A DNA stretch of 64,000 bases from Annulohypoxylon bovei var. microspora. Taxonomy: Eukaryota > Ascomycota > Sordariomycetes > Xylariales > Hypoxylaceae. The stretch lies in NCBI GenBank assembly GCA_022836615.1, contig MU405338.1, positions 1-64,000 on the forward strand, written 5' to 3'. Below, one piece after another: positions 1 to 11,142 of the stretch; position 1 is the stretch's first letter, and each line of letters opens with the position of its first letter. The notes beneath the pieces were generated by a model that was not told where the DNA came from, searched no databases, and saw nothing but the letters and a program-made list of their open reading frames with translations. The position numbers were made by a program, and so were the translations under genes.

Positions 1-1001
1 TGCAAAGCATGGGATTCGAACCCGAGGTGTTTTAAGGTGGCCCGTGCGGGTGTGGAAAGTTCGGGTCTTGTGTTCCCGGAACGGGGACCTCATGTTTTTG
101 GTGGAAAAGGTGTCCGGAATCCACCCTTATCCGGAATCGCGACCCACACGGTTAGACAACCTCATTTCTCATCTAGGTCTCAAGGAGAAACCTATCGATG
201 TGTATGGACATTCGGTAGGTAACCCCTTTCCTTAAGAGCGGTCGACTTATGTTAGCTATACGTACCTATGTTTTAAATCGCTTCTTCAAATAATGTTATA
301 GAATTAGATATGCTGACTTACATTGCCACAGTGGGGTGGGATGCTCGCCGCCGAATGGGCAGCAAAACCAAGCTCAGCGAATCTTAGACGCCTGGTGATC
401 TCAAATAGCCTGGCGAGCATGGATGCTTGGAGAATCGGCGTCACTGCTTTGAGGAATAAGCTTCCCGATGATGTCCAAGAAGTACTCGATCGTTTAGAGG
501 AAAAGAAGGACTTTGAGAACCCGGAGTATGAGGCGGCAGTAGAGGTTTTCTATAAAAGGCATCTTAGCCTTGCTAGGCCTTGGCCGTCTAAAGAGGTTGA
601 AGCTGCGCTAAATTGGTTTGCGAAAGATGCTACCACGTACAGTACAATGTAAGTCGACTCTATTTGGTCTTTGAGAACACTCTAGAGACCCTATTTGATG
701 TATATATTCATTCATATAGTGGACGAGAAGCTAATACGAAACATCAAGGTACGGCCCGAGCGAACTTTACATCTCAGGCTCACTCCGAGACTGGAGTTGT
801 ATACCGATCCTAAACAAGATCAAGGTTTCTACACTTCTAGTAAACGGGTCAGAAGACGAGGCCCAGGATGTTGCCATGTATCCATTCTTTGAACACATTA
901 AGAAAGTGAGGTGGGTTACAATGGAAAACGCCGCACATTTCTCGCATGTTGATCAGAGGAAGAAATATATGTATCAGTTGGAGGCATTTCTATCAGCTTA
1001 G
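1..1001 (+). CDS. Proline-iminopeptidase-like alpha/beta hydrolase, 5' part eroded or outside the window
   Basis: An alpha/beta-hydrolase of the proline iminopeptidase / amino-acid amidase type, expected to cleave N-terminal residues or small amides in the cytosol. Three exons are supported: up to 214, 332-648 and 749-1001 (TAG). Intron 1 splits the nucleophile elbow, giving GHS|WGG with the catalytic Ser. Intron 2 has a GTAAGT donor and a CATCAAG acceptor, and restores the family core YGPSE...GSLRDWS. The acid region (NGSEDEAQD) and the catalytic His (NAAHFSH) are present. Exons 2 and 3 look intact and keep frame. Exon 1 upstream of about position 150 aligns only poorly: a short NGD match is followed by about 15 residues that do not fit, and no HGGPG oxyanion motif or ATG is visible. 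It is therefore truncated by the window edge or decayed. It lies about 350 bp upstream of the O-methyltransferase on the same strand. Confidence 0.6.
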
Positions 1002-1349
1002 CTGATTTATTGATAATCCAATGGCCTATTTATTAGGCCTCATAAGGTCCCACCCCGGTCCAAAAAATCTTTAGCTTGATATCTCGTAGTTAAATAAATC
1101 CAATAACCCGCCCCTAGTTGCGCACGTCGGAGGCACGGTTAGAAACGAAGTCAAGATCACCACGTGTCTCCCACTATATTTTACTGCAAACTTAAGTTTT
1201 TTTTGCGGTGTTTCCAATATAAACAATCGTCTCCAATTGATATAATATTGCATTATAGCTGTACTCATTGTCCCTAACGCGCTACTATCACTTTCATCGA
1301 AGCAACAGCATACCCCCATTGTTACCTACTTAGGTACCTAGGTACCTAG
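1002..1349. other. Intergenic; ends in a TAGGTACC repeat
   Basis: There is no convincing gene here. The 82-codon ORF on the minus strand (1071-1319) has no family resemblance. The right end (about 1322-1353) is a run of the palindromic TAGGTACC motif that is scattered through the whole window, and it sits where the start codon of the next gene is expected. Confidence 0.6.
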
Positions 1350-2762
1350 GTAGTCAGCCTGTCATCCACCGAGGCTGTGCTTGCACAGTTGCAAGCTGCT
1401 AGTGCCGCTTACGCCGACAAGAAACCCGGTGCACGCGAGCAACTCTTGAATCTCGGCTACGCCCTGGTTTCGAGTGTAGAACTTCCTAGTGAAGCGATTC
1501 AGCGGATGGGATGGGCCGAGGTAAGTTCAACGTACGATCTTGAATAATTTTCATGTACAATTGCTAAATATGAATGATTGCAACAGCCTGCTAGAACAGC
1601 GCATTGCCGGATCGCTGTCGAACTTAAACTCTTTGATCTTTTGAAGGAAAGCGGCGAACAAGGTAGCACTGCTAAAGAGTTGGCTGCAAAGACAGGGGCC
1701 GATAAAATACTGATCAGTATGTTAACTAAAACCAAGCATATACGCGCGCAATCACATACCTAAGTTGCTAACAAGTTCGTAAGCACGAACTCTGAAGCAC
1801 CTTGCTGCTACGAATGTTGTTGCTGAGAGTGGCGCCGATAAGTACATTGCGACACGTTTGAGCAATGCCTTTACTGATCCTAAGTACAGGGACGGTATTA
1901 TCTATACGTAAGTGTCAATTAACCTTTCAGAATGATGGCACAGACATTGGTATTTGCACGACCTATCATAAAAACTTACGTATCTTCTAGATATGATGTT
2001 GCCGGCCCGTCGTTCCGTGACTTACCTGAATACCTGAAGAGTATCAAGTACACGCTACCAACGAAACTAACTGATGGTCCCTTCCAAGCCGCTCATAAAA
2101 CTCAGCTTCCGTTTTTTACTTGGCTTGATCTGAATCCACCTTACTTGGAAAAGTTCAACAGCTACATGTCGGCATACCGTGCTGGAAAGCCTTCTTGGAT
2201 CGATCCAGGTTTCTATCCGGTATCTGAGCGTTTAGTAGAAGGGTTCAATGCTAGCCCTAGCTGTGATGGTGTTATGCTTGTTGACGTTGGTGGAGGGTTG
2301 GGACATGACATACAGGAGCTCAGGGAGAAGCACCCGTCACTCCCTGGTAAACTCATCTTACAAGACCGGCCCGAAGTTATCTCGACTATTTCAGGAGGCT
2401 CGTTTCAAGCTACTGCTCATGACTTCTTCACACCACAGCCAGTGAAGGATGCCCGCGCGTACTACCTTCACTCTGTGCTTCATGACTGGGATGAGGACGA
2501 CTGTGTTAAGATTCTAGAGCAGTTAAAGCTAGCGATGAAGCCTGGTTACTCTAGACTTCTTATCAACGAGATCATTGTCCCAGATCGAAACCCTACTTGG
2601 CCAGTCACCTCAATGGATCAGTTAGTATTTGTGCTTGGTGCAATGGCGGAGCGCACGGAGGCACATTGGGAAAGTATACTGAAACGGGCTGGCTTTAAGA
2701 TTGTACGAATCTATAACTATGAGATGGGATCGGAGAGTCTTATCGAGGCAGATTTGGCATGA
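1350..2762 (+). CDS. Class I SAM-dependent O-methyltransferase (fungal COMT-like), start codon not found
   Basis: Transfers methyl from SAM to a hydroxyl of a small, usually phenolic, substrate; it is a common tailoring enzyme of secondary metabolism. Exons: about 1350-1520, 1587-1716, 1784-1907 and 1991-2762 (TGA); all joins keep frame. The N-terminal dimerisation/winged-helix part (LKLFDLL, STAKELAAKTG) precedes the SAM site VDVGGGLGHD and the catalytic-base region LHDWDEDD; the C-terminal INEIIVPD strand is also present. The total of about 398 residues is usual for the family. Oddity: the expected N-terminus (STEAVLAQLQAA) runs back to an in-frame TAG at 1347-1349 with no ATG, right at a TAGGTACC repeat. 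The first in-frame Met is near 1506, which would remove about 50 residues. Either a tiny upstream exon supplies the start, or the start was lost. Confidence 0.75.
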
Positions 2763-3066
2763 GTTAGGTAACTAAAACCTATTCGCGGCATTCACATTCT
2801 AGTATAATTGAATTTCAGCGGTAGTAAGAAATACCTAGTCTAGCACCGTGGGTAGGTACCTAGCAGCCTCAGAAAGGACTTTTCTCTCATTCGACTCAAC
2901 GTCTATGTCAGGGGATAATAGTGGGGGTCACATCCCCTGACAGTCTGCTTCTACGACGGCACGGGAGCATGCTATAGAGATATTTCCGTGCAAAAAGAGT
3001 ATATCTTATATTCCAGTTGGAACTTTTATTGCTTAGGTAACTAGTACTATACGTTTAAGGTATTCT

Positions 3067-4100
3067 TTAGCCCCTGACGATCTGACCCACCACATCATCA
3101 ATACTCTCTCGAGGTACTCCCAATACGCCATTCCAGAGCTTCTCCTCTTCCGCGAAATTGTTTCCATATCCTGGAATAAGATTCGCAGCGAGTAGCAGCT
3201 TGTGTGATTTCATGAACTCCCCCTTTGCAAGCATGGCTTTTCCATATGCGACCTCCTCCTCGGCCTTAGTATGCGAGACCGAGTACTTGACCCCCTGGCC
3301 CTTCTCGAGTGCACACAGAATCTCATTCATTGAAGTTTCGAGTGATGACACAAATACATGCTGGTTGGCGGTGACTTCGGGATTCCTCAGAACTCTACAA
3401 ACTGCCTTGGCGACATTTCCTTTCGTAGAGGCGGAGAACTTCGTGTTGCCATCATCCCAGATGGTAGCGGCGTGTTCCTTCAAGTCATAGCCCAAGAACC
3501 CTGTCATGAGCCCGCTATAGTTCCCAGGTTAGAATTGCCTTTTCTTAGGGCCATGCATCAGATTTACTCACATGTCAAGAAAGAGACCAGTAGAAATTGC
3601 GGTCCAAGTTAGTCCACTGCCTTCCTTGGCCTTGGCCTCGAGCTCGCCATTAACTCTAGCTTTGCCCCCCATCATAGGGAACATGGCTAGTGTGTTTGGG
3701 TTTCCGGTGTTACTACCAAAGTCGGAGGGAATAAAACGCTTAACGCCTGCCTTGACGGCTGCGTTGATGAATTTGTCTTCCTGTCCAAATATCTGGAAGT
3801 TGGTGGTCATGACTACAGCATCTTGACCGAAAAAAGCTTTCTCTAGCTCGTCCTGTAGGAAGCTATCGTCCACCTTAATCAGATTGACGCCTTCAGTCGC
3901 GGTAGACGAAGACTTGCGGGACACCACAGTAATCTCGAAGCTTCCATCTTTTTTGAGTTCTTCAACGACAGATGCTCCCAAGTTAGCCATCCCATCCGCA
4001 GAAGCCTTTGGTTCTATAGGTCAGCCAGCTCAATTCACGAAATGTAATTTAAAAACGTTGCACTTACCCCGATGACAACAATTTTTGTTAGCGCCTCCAT
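3067..4100 (-). CDS. NmrA-like / isoflavone-reductase-like NAD(P)-binding protein
   Basis: An atypical SDR of the NmrA/phenylcoumaran-benzylic-ether reductase type. Members either reduce phenolic substrates or sense NAD(P) redox. Exons 4068-4100, 3572-4005 and 3067-3514 join in frame to 304 residues, a normal length. The first exon encodes only 11 residues ending in the beta-1 strand IVVIG, and the dinucleotide site continues after the intron (ASADG...LGASVVEEL). The conserved AVKAGVKRFIPSDFGS block follows. The GAS..G motif is slightly irregular across the intron, so an alternative acceptor is possible. The gene is convergent with the O-methyltransferase, which ends about 300 bp away. With the neighbouring SDR and OMT it suggests a tailoring-enzyme neighbourhood. 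Confidence 0.8.
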
Positions 4101-5077
4101 GATAGTCGCTCGAGTACGCTCAGAACACAAACGATGCAATTTGATTCTATGATGGTAGGAATTTCTAGAAGTAACAACGGTACGATGGACGGATTATAAC
4201 TAAATAATAAAAGATAGCGATGCCTGATCGGAGGTCCGATGCTAGGGTCATAGGAAAACTTCTCCGGCTGGCCCGGCTTACCCTAGGGGTTTACGCATGT
4301 AGACCCCGAGCACCAATAGATTGCTGTATTTTCCAGCCTTGTGATACTCTTCCCTTCATGATCCAGTTAAACTGTTGTTACCCGGGCGATCAATTGAATC
4401 TAGACATATCTTTCAAGCCACAAACTTTTTCAATGCACCTAATCTCAGCCGTCGCTAAAATCAACCCTGTCTCCAATTCCACATTGTGTCTTCGAATTAT
4501 TAACTTACCTAGCTCACAAGAAATGGCTAAGGTCTCGTTAGCAGGATCATAATTCGTGTTAATTATTTACATAGGCAGGTACTTAGGTACCTATTATAAC
4601 TCGTGATAACTTCATGATATTCGGTATTTATTTGAAAGCTTTTACAATTATAAGGTTTATTTTCAGGTGTTTCATTTCATAGCATACCTAGTTATTTCTC
4701 AAGATGCAGCCTGGAAAAATACCTAGATGTATTTAGGGGATTCAGGGGCTCAGGGGTATTTGGATATTTCCATCGCTGACTAAGCAAAGCTATTTCAAAC
4801 ACATTAAATGCTTAATTAAGTACCAATAAGTAGGTAAAGTCACAATTATTCTATAATACACTTGATGGGATTTAAAGTATACATAAATTAGAAGTCTTGA
4901 AAGGGATCTAATATGGTAACATGTGAGAAGTGGACCTAATAGGAAAGGGAACAGGAAAATGTTCAATGCGCATAACCGATTAAGATGCAGAACTCGAAGA
5001 TACCATGCTCATCACCGAAACCCGTATGCATATGCTCCAACTACTCTTTCATCGCAGATTAACACACTTCTTTTACC
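4101..5077. other. Intergenic, no supported gene
   Basis: About 980 bp between two minus-strand reductase genes. The 110-codon and 79-codon ORFs on the plus strand show no family features. One TAGGTACC-type repeat lies at about 4575-4592. The right-hand part is moderately AT-rich. Confidence 0.5.
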
Positions 5078-6087
5078 TTATGTTAGGGTATATCCTCCAT
5101 CAATAATCAAGTCCGCTCCTAATAGAACCGTCAGATTTGGACATGACGAAGGCATAGAATGATACTCACCAGTCATGTAACTGCTTGCGTCGCTGGCGAG
5201 GAAAACGTATATCCCCTTCAATTCGGCTGGTTTGCAGAATCTACGGCCAGGAACCATCTCATTCCACTGCTCTCTCCACGCTTGGGGATGAATATTAAGC
5301 ACTGTGAAACTGTTAGGCTAATGCCGTGTCTCGTACACGAACAACAGCGATAGACTTACTATCTGTCTCGATAAAACCCTACAGTGAGGCCGAGTTAGGA
5401 TTACTAAATACTTAAAGGCATTAAAGGTGATTGAGGCTAACATACCGGTGAAACATTATTAACTCTCGCGTAGTCAACCCATTCCACAGCCAACGACTTG
5501 CCAAGATGCACGAGCGCGGCTTTACTCGCGTTATAGCCCGCCTGCTTCTGCGGAATGTTGACCAGCGAAGCCGACACCGACGCAGTAAATATAATAGAGC
5601 CTCGGAACGGCGCTCCATCGGCCTTAGACTGCTTCTCGAACACGCGCGCCGCGGCCTGCGCGGCCCAGAACGCGCCGTTGACGTTTACGTCGAATATCTC
5701 GCGGAACTTGTCCTCTGGATAGTCCAACCCCGGAATCTCTACAGATATGCCGGCGTTCGCCACCATGATGTCCAGCCTGCCGTCGCCCACCTCCTTCACG
5801 ACAGCGTCTACGGTGGCCCCGACATCCGCAACCGAGCGCACGTTGCACTTGTAAGCTTTGACCAGACGGCCGTCGTTGGCCAATGATATCTGCGCCGCGA
5901 TCTCCTCCGCTTCCTTTGGTGGTGTGCTTGTGTACGTTATCGCCACCTTCGCGCCGGCTTCGCAGAGTCCCCGCGCGACCTCGAGCCCGATGCCTCGACA
6001 CCCGCCGGTAACTATGGCGGTCTTGCCGGCGAGACTGAAGTGCGATAGCACCGGCGCTTCTGGGTTAGGGTGAGCTGCAAGAACCAT
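5078..6087 (-). CDS. Short-chain dehydrogenase/reductase (classical SDR, sorbose-reductase-like)
   Basis: An NAD(P)H-dependent oxidoreductase. The closest recognisable type is the fungal sorbose/mannitol-2-dehydrogenase (SOU-like) group, but substrate cannot be read from sequence. Exons: 5446-6087, 5361-5379 (19 nt), 5170-5301 and 5078-5118, giving 277 residues. Cofactor motif TGGCRGIG is at residues 27-34, NAG near 111, the catalytic Ser near 170 and YNASK at 185-189; the C-terminus ends DLIIDGGYTLT as usual. The microexon encodes GFIETD and is needed for the family sequence. The last intron (5119-5169) is exactly 51 nt with no in-frame stop, so its retention would insert 17 residues. The promoter side faces the dead dehydrogenase at 6.7-8 kb, which suggests the two once shared a pathway. 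Confidence 0.85.
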
Positions 6088-6743
6088 GACGACGGTGATT
6101 TTGATTTTAGGAAGAAAATAGAAATACGAATGAAAGTTGAAGGACGTTTATACCTAGGTTTAGTAGTTTACAAGTAGTTACATAGAGAAGTTGCCGCCAT
6201 CTTAAGGGGGGAAGGTGACGAGAGAGAGTCTTGGCAAGCTAGAAGCGCTCGGCTGGCATTCGTGCGGAGATTGGGATACATCATACCGAACACTACTCCA
6301 ATATGGGTTCACATGCGTATCTTGGGTAGTAGGTATCTTTAGATCCTCTCCAATCAAACGTCATATTCCTCAAGGTTGCCAGAGAGTAGTGGACATGGTG
6401 GAACTCTTTTGGGGGTTTCTCCTCACGGAAGTGGGTTTTTTGATGGACCATCCAGAAACGGCATTACTTCATAGCTCCTATTTAAAGGGGAATATTCTCG
6501 CGTGTGACAACGAAAACAATCAGTGAAGGGATGAAATGAATTCTGGTATACCATTTAGGCAGGTTACCCCTGATCCTATATTCCCTAGATGGCAATTAGC
6601 AACACTCTCCCCCTCGAACTAGTATACCTACCTGGTAGTGTGATCGTCACAAGCTTAAGGCAATGAATATAGCGGGGAATATCTTGAAATCTTCTGTAGT
6701 GCTTCACGACTGACGGTTCAAAGTAATACATACCTCTATCCGC
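6088..6743. other. Upstream region of the SDR, no supported gene
   Basis: A 103-codon plus-strand ORF (6215-6526) is open but has no recognisable domain, signal or splice context. I treat it as chance. The rest presumably holds the SDR promoter. Confidence 0.4.
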
Positions 6744-7960
6744 TCACTCCACTCCTTGTATCAAACCCTTCATCGTGTTCGCCTGACCATTCTTAACTAG
6801 TTTGAAGGCTTTGAGTGCCGCTCCCTACTCGAATCGGTGGGTGCTTAGAATACGCGAATTAATCTTTCCTCCAGCGATGAGATCTATAGCAGAGGGAAAG
6901 CATCCCGTTGTATAACCAATAGACCCCTTGATGTTCAAAGCTCTTATGCAGGCCACTGTGATTGAAAATAAAACATTCTATCAGTCATAGTTAGCTTAAG
7001 GAAGGGCATTATGGAAATTTTCGATATCTTAATTATCTCTTTGCCCTCCCTACCTAGACGTGTCCCCCCTTTTCTAGTTGCGAGTACACAGGCTTGAATA
7101 CAAGGCTCGGCTCCGGTACACTCACGGACAGCATCTACGCCGCCTCCAAGGTCAAATTCATCTAGAATCTGTCCTGCCACCTTTCGAGACGTGTCGACAG
7201 AGTTGAGCGGAGGAGTCGGATGACCAATCGGGGACGAATACACCATCGGTCCCGAATGACAACGCGAATTTTGCGCGCGATTCGGAGATGTCGACCCCAA
7301 TGGCCTACTTGGCTTTTGCGCCTTCACAGCCGCCTGGCTTAAACACGCCAATTGGGTCGCAGCCAAATACCAGAACAGTCGGCCCAGCTCTCAATTCAGC
7401 AACCTTGCAAATTTGAACTGCGACCGCTACTAGCTCGACAATGGCACCGTCCTCAGAATTGAAATGGATTGGGAGCGGATAGCAGAAGTCGCTATCGATG
7501 GTATGGTATTTCTAAAGCGTGCCATCCCACGGGGTGGTCGCTGCAAATATGGTCTCCGCGCACGAGCTGTAAGCGCCAGACCGGCAGTATTCGCATCTAT
7601 TTGCACGTATTAAAATATTAGCCTTATCCTTCAAGGTACTCCTAAGGAAAGACGTTCAAAAAGCTCACTTTCTACATGACACGTCCGGCTCAATTGCGAC
7701 AAGATCGCCAACTTTCACATTCTTCACCTTCCTACCAACTTCGACTGGAACCCAGCCTGAGCTTTCGTGGCCAAGTAGGTACGATAGGGCTAGTGAAAGC
7801 GAAGTCGCCAATGCGCCCGTGCTGCTTGAGGTGAACATCGCTCCCGCATATTCCGGTCTGTTCTATGTGCACTCGCACGTCACACTCGTCTCGAAGTTGA
7901 GAAACCTTGCGGTGAGAGTTTATCTTAGGTGCGGGAGGAGCTTTGCCGCAGCATTATGTA
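6744..7960 (-). pseudogene. Zinc-type medium-chain dehydrogenase (xylitol/sorbitol dehydrogenase family), dead
   Basis: Almost the whole family can be followed on the minus strand: TGICGSDVH (zinc and catalytic region), GRIGDF, then GHES after a frame change, VGDLVAIEP, an intact intron, CEYCRSGAYSSC (structural zinc cysteines), the Rossmann strand VLVFGCDPIG (G replaced by D in the usual GCGPIG), GVDISES, CIRALNIKGSI and a C-terminal FKLVKNG. Damage is clear. A 4-bp insertion near 7775-7782 shifts frame just before GHES. In-frame stops follow WDGTL, GAKAK and THRFE, and the HGGH region is disrupted. Live homologues oxidise polyols or reduce ketoses with NAD. It was probably once paired with the SDR, whose family also acts on polyols. 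Confidence 0.85.
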
Positions 7961-8430
7961 CCTAATTAGGTCAGCTATATCCTACCCCTAGTATGTACAG
8001 CATGGTGGCGCCCAATAATAATAACATAATGCCATTCTTGGGGTCTCGTTGCAGAAGTGTAGTGCAACTTCGGACGCCTGCATGTGATTGTTACGGTAAA
8101 TCGATAGATCGACAATAGGGACTACGATCGCTGAACCTCCCTACTGCCTACCTAGCAACACTTAGCGCTTACTGGTCAACTTGTATCTAGGTAGGGGGTA
8201 GGTAAGTAGGTACTTAACCACGATTTATTAAAGACCAGAGTAATATTACACAGAAAGTTATATACTAAGGTGACGACTAATCTATTTTATACTATATAAG
8301 GGTTGATATGATTGGTATTTTAGGGAAGTACTTAGAGAGTTAATATGCGATGACAGCCGAGCAGTTCTATTCCTAGACTCCAAACCCACAATCTGTTTCG
8401 TCTTTCGCACCGCATCATGCTACACACACA
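7961..8430. other. Intergenic, no supported gene
   Basis: About 470 bp between the dead dehydrogenase and the membrane protein. It contains a TAGGTA/TACCTA cluster at about 8190-8212 and nothing I can assign as coding. Confidence 0.5.
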
Positions 8431-9429
8431 TCACATTCTATATGCCTTGTAGCTGCTGTCAGCCGGCTTGTGATACGTAGACAAGCCCTTGTTCCAGCGG
8501 ACGAGCTTATCGGTCGATTCCATGGGCGAGGGCTTGCCCGCCTCGTACATAGAGTCAAGGCGCTCTAATGCCTCGTCGTTTCCGTGGCGCCTCTTGCGCC
8601 ATACTCTCCGCAGGGTGAAAATGGTGGCGGCGATGAGGACTAGACCACCGCCACCGCCGGCAATACCGGCTACAGCAGCAGTCGGCAAGGGGCCGATCAT
8701 TCCACTACCGTTCGATGTCGTCTGTGCTTGAGTGATGGCGTTTGCAGTTGAATCGGCGGCGGCGCTCTGGGTAGCAGCGGTGTCTTGCTGAGGGAGCTGT
8801 GTTGCCTGGACTGCTGCGGTGGAGGAGAGCGCATTGTCGGTGCTAAGCACACTACTAGTTGATTCCGGGATATCGAGACTTGTCGCGATGGTGTCAAGGA
8901 GGGAGCTTGATGGTTTGATAGATGTCGCAAGGGTTGTAGGGACGGAGGCAGGTGGTGACACGATCGATGCAGATGCAGATGTTGGTGATGCACCTACTAC
9001 AAACGTCGTGCTTGGCGTAGAGGCGGCAGGGGTTGCGACAGTTGTACTATCGGAAACTGCAGGATTGAGCGCAACAGCTGTAGTCTGAGGCGCCGACTGG
9101 GTGGTTCCTGTTGTTGCGGACGCTTTAGCTGCAGTTGTAGTTGCAGCCGCAGCCGCAGTAGTAGAAGATTGGTCATTCGAATTATTGTTGTCGTCCGAAT
9201 TCCCATTGCCCTTTGAATTGTCCGGGTCGGCCGTTGCTGTCGCTTTGGCGGCTGAAGTTGTAGAAGCCCCAGCATCGTCTGCGTCCGTCTCCGAACTTGT
9301 CTTCCCGGTTTCTGCTGCGGATGTCGCTGATTGTGTGTCCCCATCGTCGTTCGCATTATTATTAGTCCCGCCTATAAGGCTATCAAGTCCTCCCAAAGGA
9401 TTGCCTAAGTCATTCAGAAGGCCAGCCAT
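8431..9429 (-). CDS. Ser/Thr/Ala-rich single-pass membrane protein (Mid2/WSC-sensor-like layout)
   Basis: A single exon of 332 residues. The N-terminal 240 residues are of very low complexity (Ser, Thr, Ala, Asp, Asn), the composition of heavily O-mannosylated cell-surface stalks. A Gly-rich segment (VAGIAGGGGG) leads into one hydrophobic helix (LVLIAATIF) at about residues 255-275, followed by a basic stop-transfer stretch (RRVWRKRRH) and a short cytoplasmic tail ending SSYKAYRM. This is the topology of fungal wall-stress sensors and of many unnamed plasma-membrane proteins. Oddity: the N-terminus (MAGLLNDLG) is not a signal peptide and there is no cysteine-rich WSC domain, so a first exon carrying the signal may be missing from this model. 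Function is inferred from topology only. Confidence 0.65.
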   Translation of the reverse strand: MAGLLNDLGNPLGGLDSLIGGTNNNANDDGDTQSATSAAETGKTSSETDADDAGASTTSAAKATATADPDNSKGNGNSDDNNNSNDQSSTTAAAAATTTAAKASATTGTTQSAPQTTAVALNPAVSDSTTVATPAASTPSTTFVVGASPTSASASIVSPPASVPTTLATSIKPSSSLLDTIATSLDIPESTSSVLSTDNALSSTAAVQATQLPQQDTAATQSAAADSTANAITQAQTTSNGSGMIGPLPTAAVAGIAGGGGGLVLIAATIFTLRRVWRKRRHGNDEALERLDSMYEAGKPSPMESTDKLVRWNKGLSTYHKPADSSYKAYRM

Positions 9430-11142
9430 CGTGAAATGATTATATGAAAGAGGAGAACACCAGGTCCGAAGAAGGATATATAGTGAAAGGAATGATGTGA
9501 TACTATCTCCGGGACTCTCACATCGAATGCCGTCGTTGTTCAGGATTCCGGACGAGGTTGAAAATACATGAAGAGATTTCTTTCGAGAACCTGGAGAAGG
9601 GGAATTCCATCCTGGAAGTAGGAAAAACGTGTCTACCTGGCAACGGATAAACCGTCTGAGGGAGCTTGGACGAGGTCATCGATTCGGCTTTTTGGCACAA
9701 TCGTGGTTTCATATCCCTAGACAAAACCACCCCTAACGTGATGTTCCGTGCCGAGAAGGGATTGATCTTCAACTGATCCGAAAATTGACAACCAGCCCTA
9801 GCTTAGGCCGTCGCTTGGCATTGGGGTCCTGCATAACTACCGCTAGGCGATCAAACATAATCTGCTATTTTCAGGGCCAATCGGTTACCTCCGAAGCGCC
9901 TAAGTGGCCACAGCCATCTACCTGTTTCCCAATATGAAGCGAAACCCTTAGTGGCCATGGGCATGCAACAAACAAAAACAAGAAAGTCGTCATCGTCCCA
10001 TCATTGTCGCGAAGATGGTAAGTTCGATTGAGAACACAAACGTCGCGAATTCAGCTGTCTTCGTAAGCCTTCATCGACATTACTTATATTTTTAGTTTCA
10101 GTATCGCAACATTGTGTTTGTGATGACCGCCTCTAAATTTAATCGATTATTGCTAAAGTTCATGGGTATTGATATTTCAACGTAATACACGAGTTACAGT
10201 CACAGTCACTTTTCGAGGTAACCGAGACTTCGTTTTAGCAACGACTTCCAACCCCCGTATTTCATGCTTTGCTACTTATGGACATACGTTGTGAAACTAA
10301 ATAGATGTCTTTTACGTGCAGATGATTCAGATTCAAACTTGAGAGCAAACCTGCGGACGTCTCATTAGGTATCGCAACGACCGCGACGTTTGTGATAGAA
10401 GGCGCGTGAATTACTAGGAATTGGGTTGCATTAATCAACACACGGATCAACGAAAGCATGACGGCGATCAACTGAACTGGAAGGGCTGAAAATTAAGCCT
10501 TTCCTTTCGGCGATCCCAAGGGTCAGTCGCGAGGGAGGGCTTGGCTCAGCGGTCTCCGCAGAATGCCGAGAATGGGATCGACCGGATGTATGCTCCCAAT
10601 TGAGATTTCTTCATCGCCCAGCATGGAACATCTCGGTCATCACGAACCCTCTATGTACCTACAGTAGGTAGGTAACCTGGATGCATTCGACTAGCCATAG
10701 TAGCCATACTTGCGTATCATACAACATGAGATCCAATATCCAGCAAACGGTATTCTAGAGAGAGAACAGTAGGTAGTTGGTGTACACTAGATGACCCCTG
10801 TGAAAACCTAATAACTATCGCATCCATTGTCCCTCACATTCTTCATATCTAGGTAACTAGGTAGCTCCATCAGGCTCCATCATCGTGGTGCTTCGCCGAT
10901 ATCCCATTGATGCAAAGGGTACCGAGCCACCTCCCGATGACTACCTAGGTACATAGCCCCTAAATGAAGGTCGCTGCCAAGACACATGCGTGTCTCAGCG
11001 GTCTTCAGTAGACGACGAGTAAAGAATAAGTCTTCGAGTTGATAAAAGACAAATATTCATGACGACATGCTAAAGCTATTGGATGTTCAAAGCGACTTCA
11101 AAATACCTGCAATATCCCATCTATATACTAAGTAGTCGTGGC
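9430..11142. other. Long intergenic region, no supported gene
   Basis: 1.7 kb with only short ORFs (84 and 69 codons on the minus strand) that show no domain, signal or splicing logic. TAGGTACC-type motifs occur at about 10660, 10850 and 10943. The left end should contain the promoter of the membrane protein. Confidence 0.5.

Noticed and set aside
1..75. Functional tRNA gene on the minus strand
   Set aside because: A B box is present, but the expected acceptor-stem partner and A box are missing within 75-95 bp.
1071..1319. 82-codon minus-strand ORF
   Set aside because: No domain, no splice context, lies in a simple intergenic gap.
4220..4552. 110-codon plus-strand ORF
   Set aside because: Composition and sequence look random; no start context or homology recognised.
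6215..6526. 103-codon plus-strand ORF upstream of the SDR
   Set aside because: Open by chance; no recognisable motif, signal peptide or conserved neighbour.
10262..10471. 69-codon hydrophobic minus-strand ORF
   Set aside because: Too short and isolated to support.
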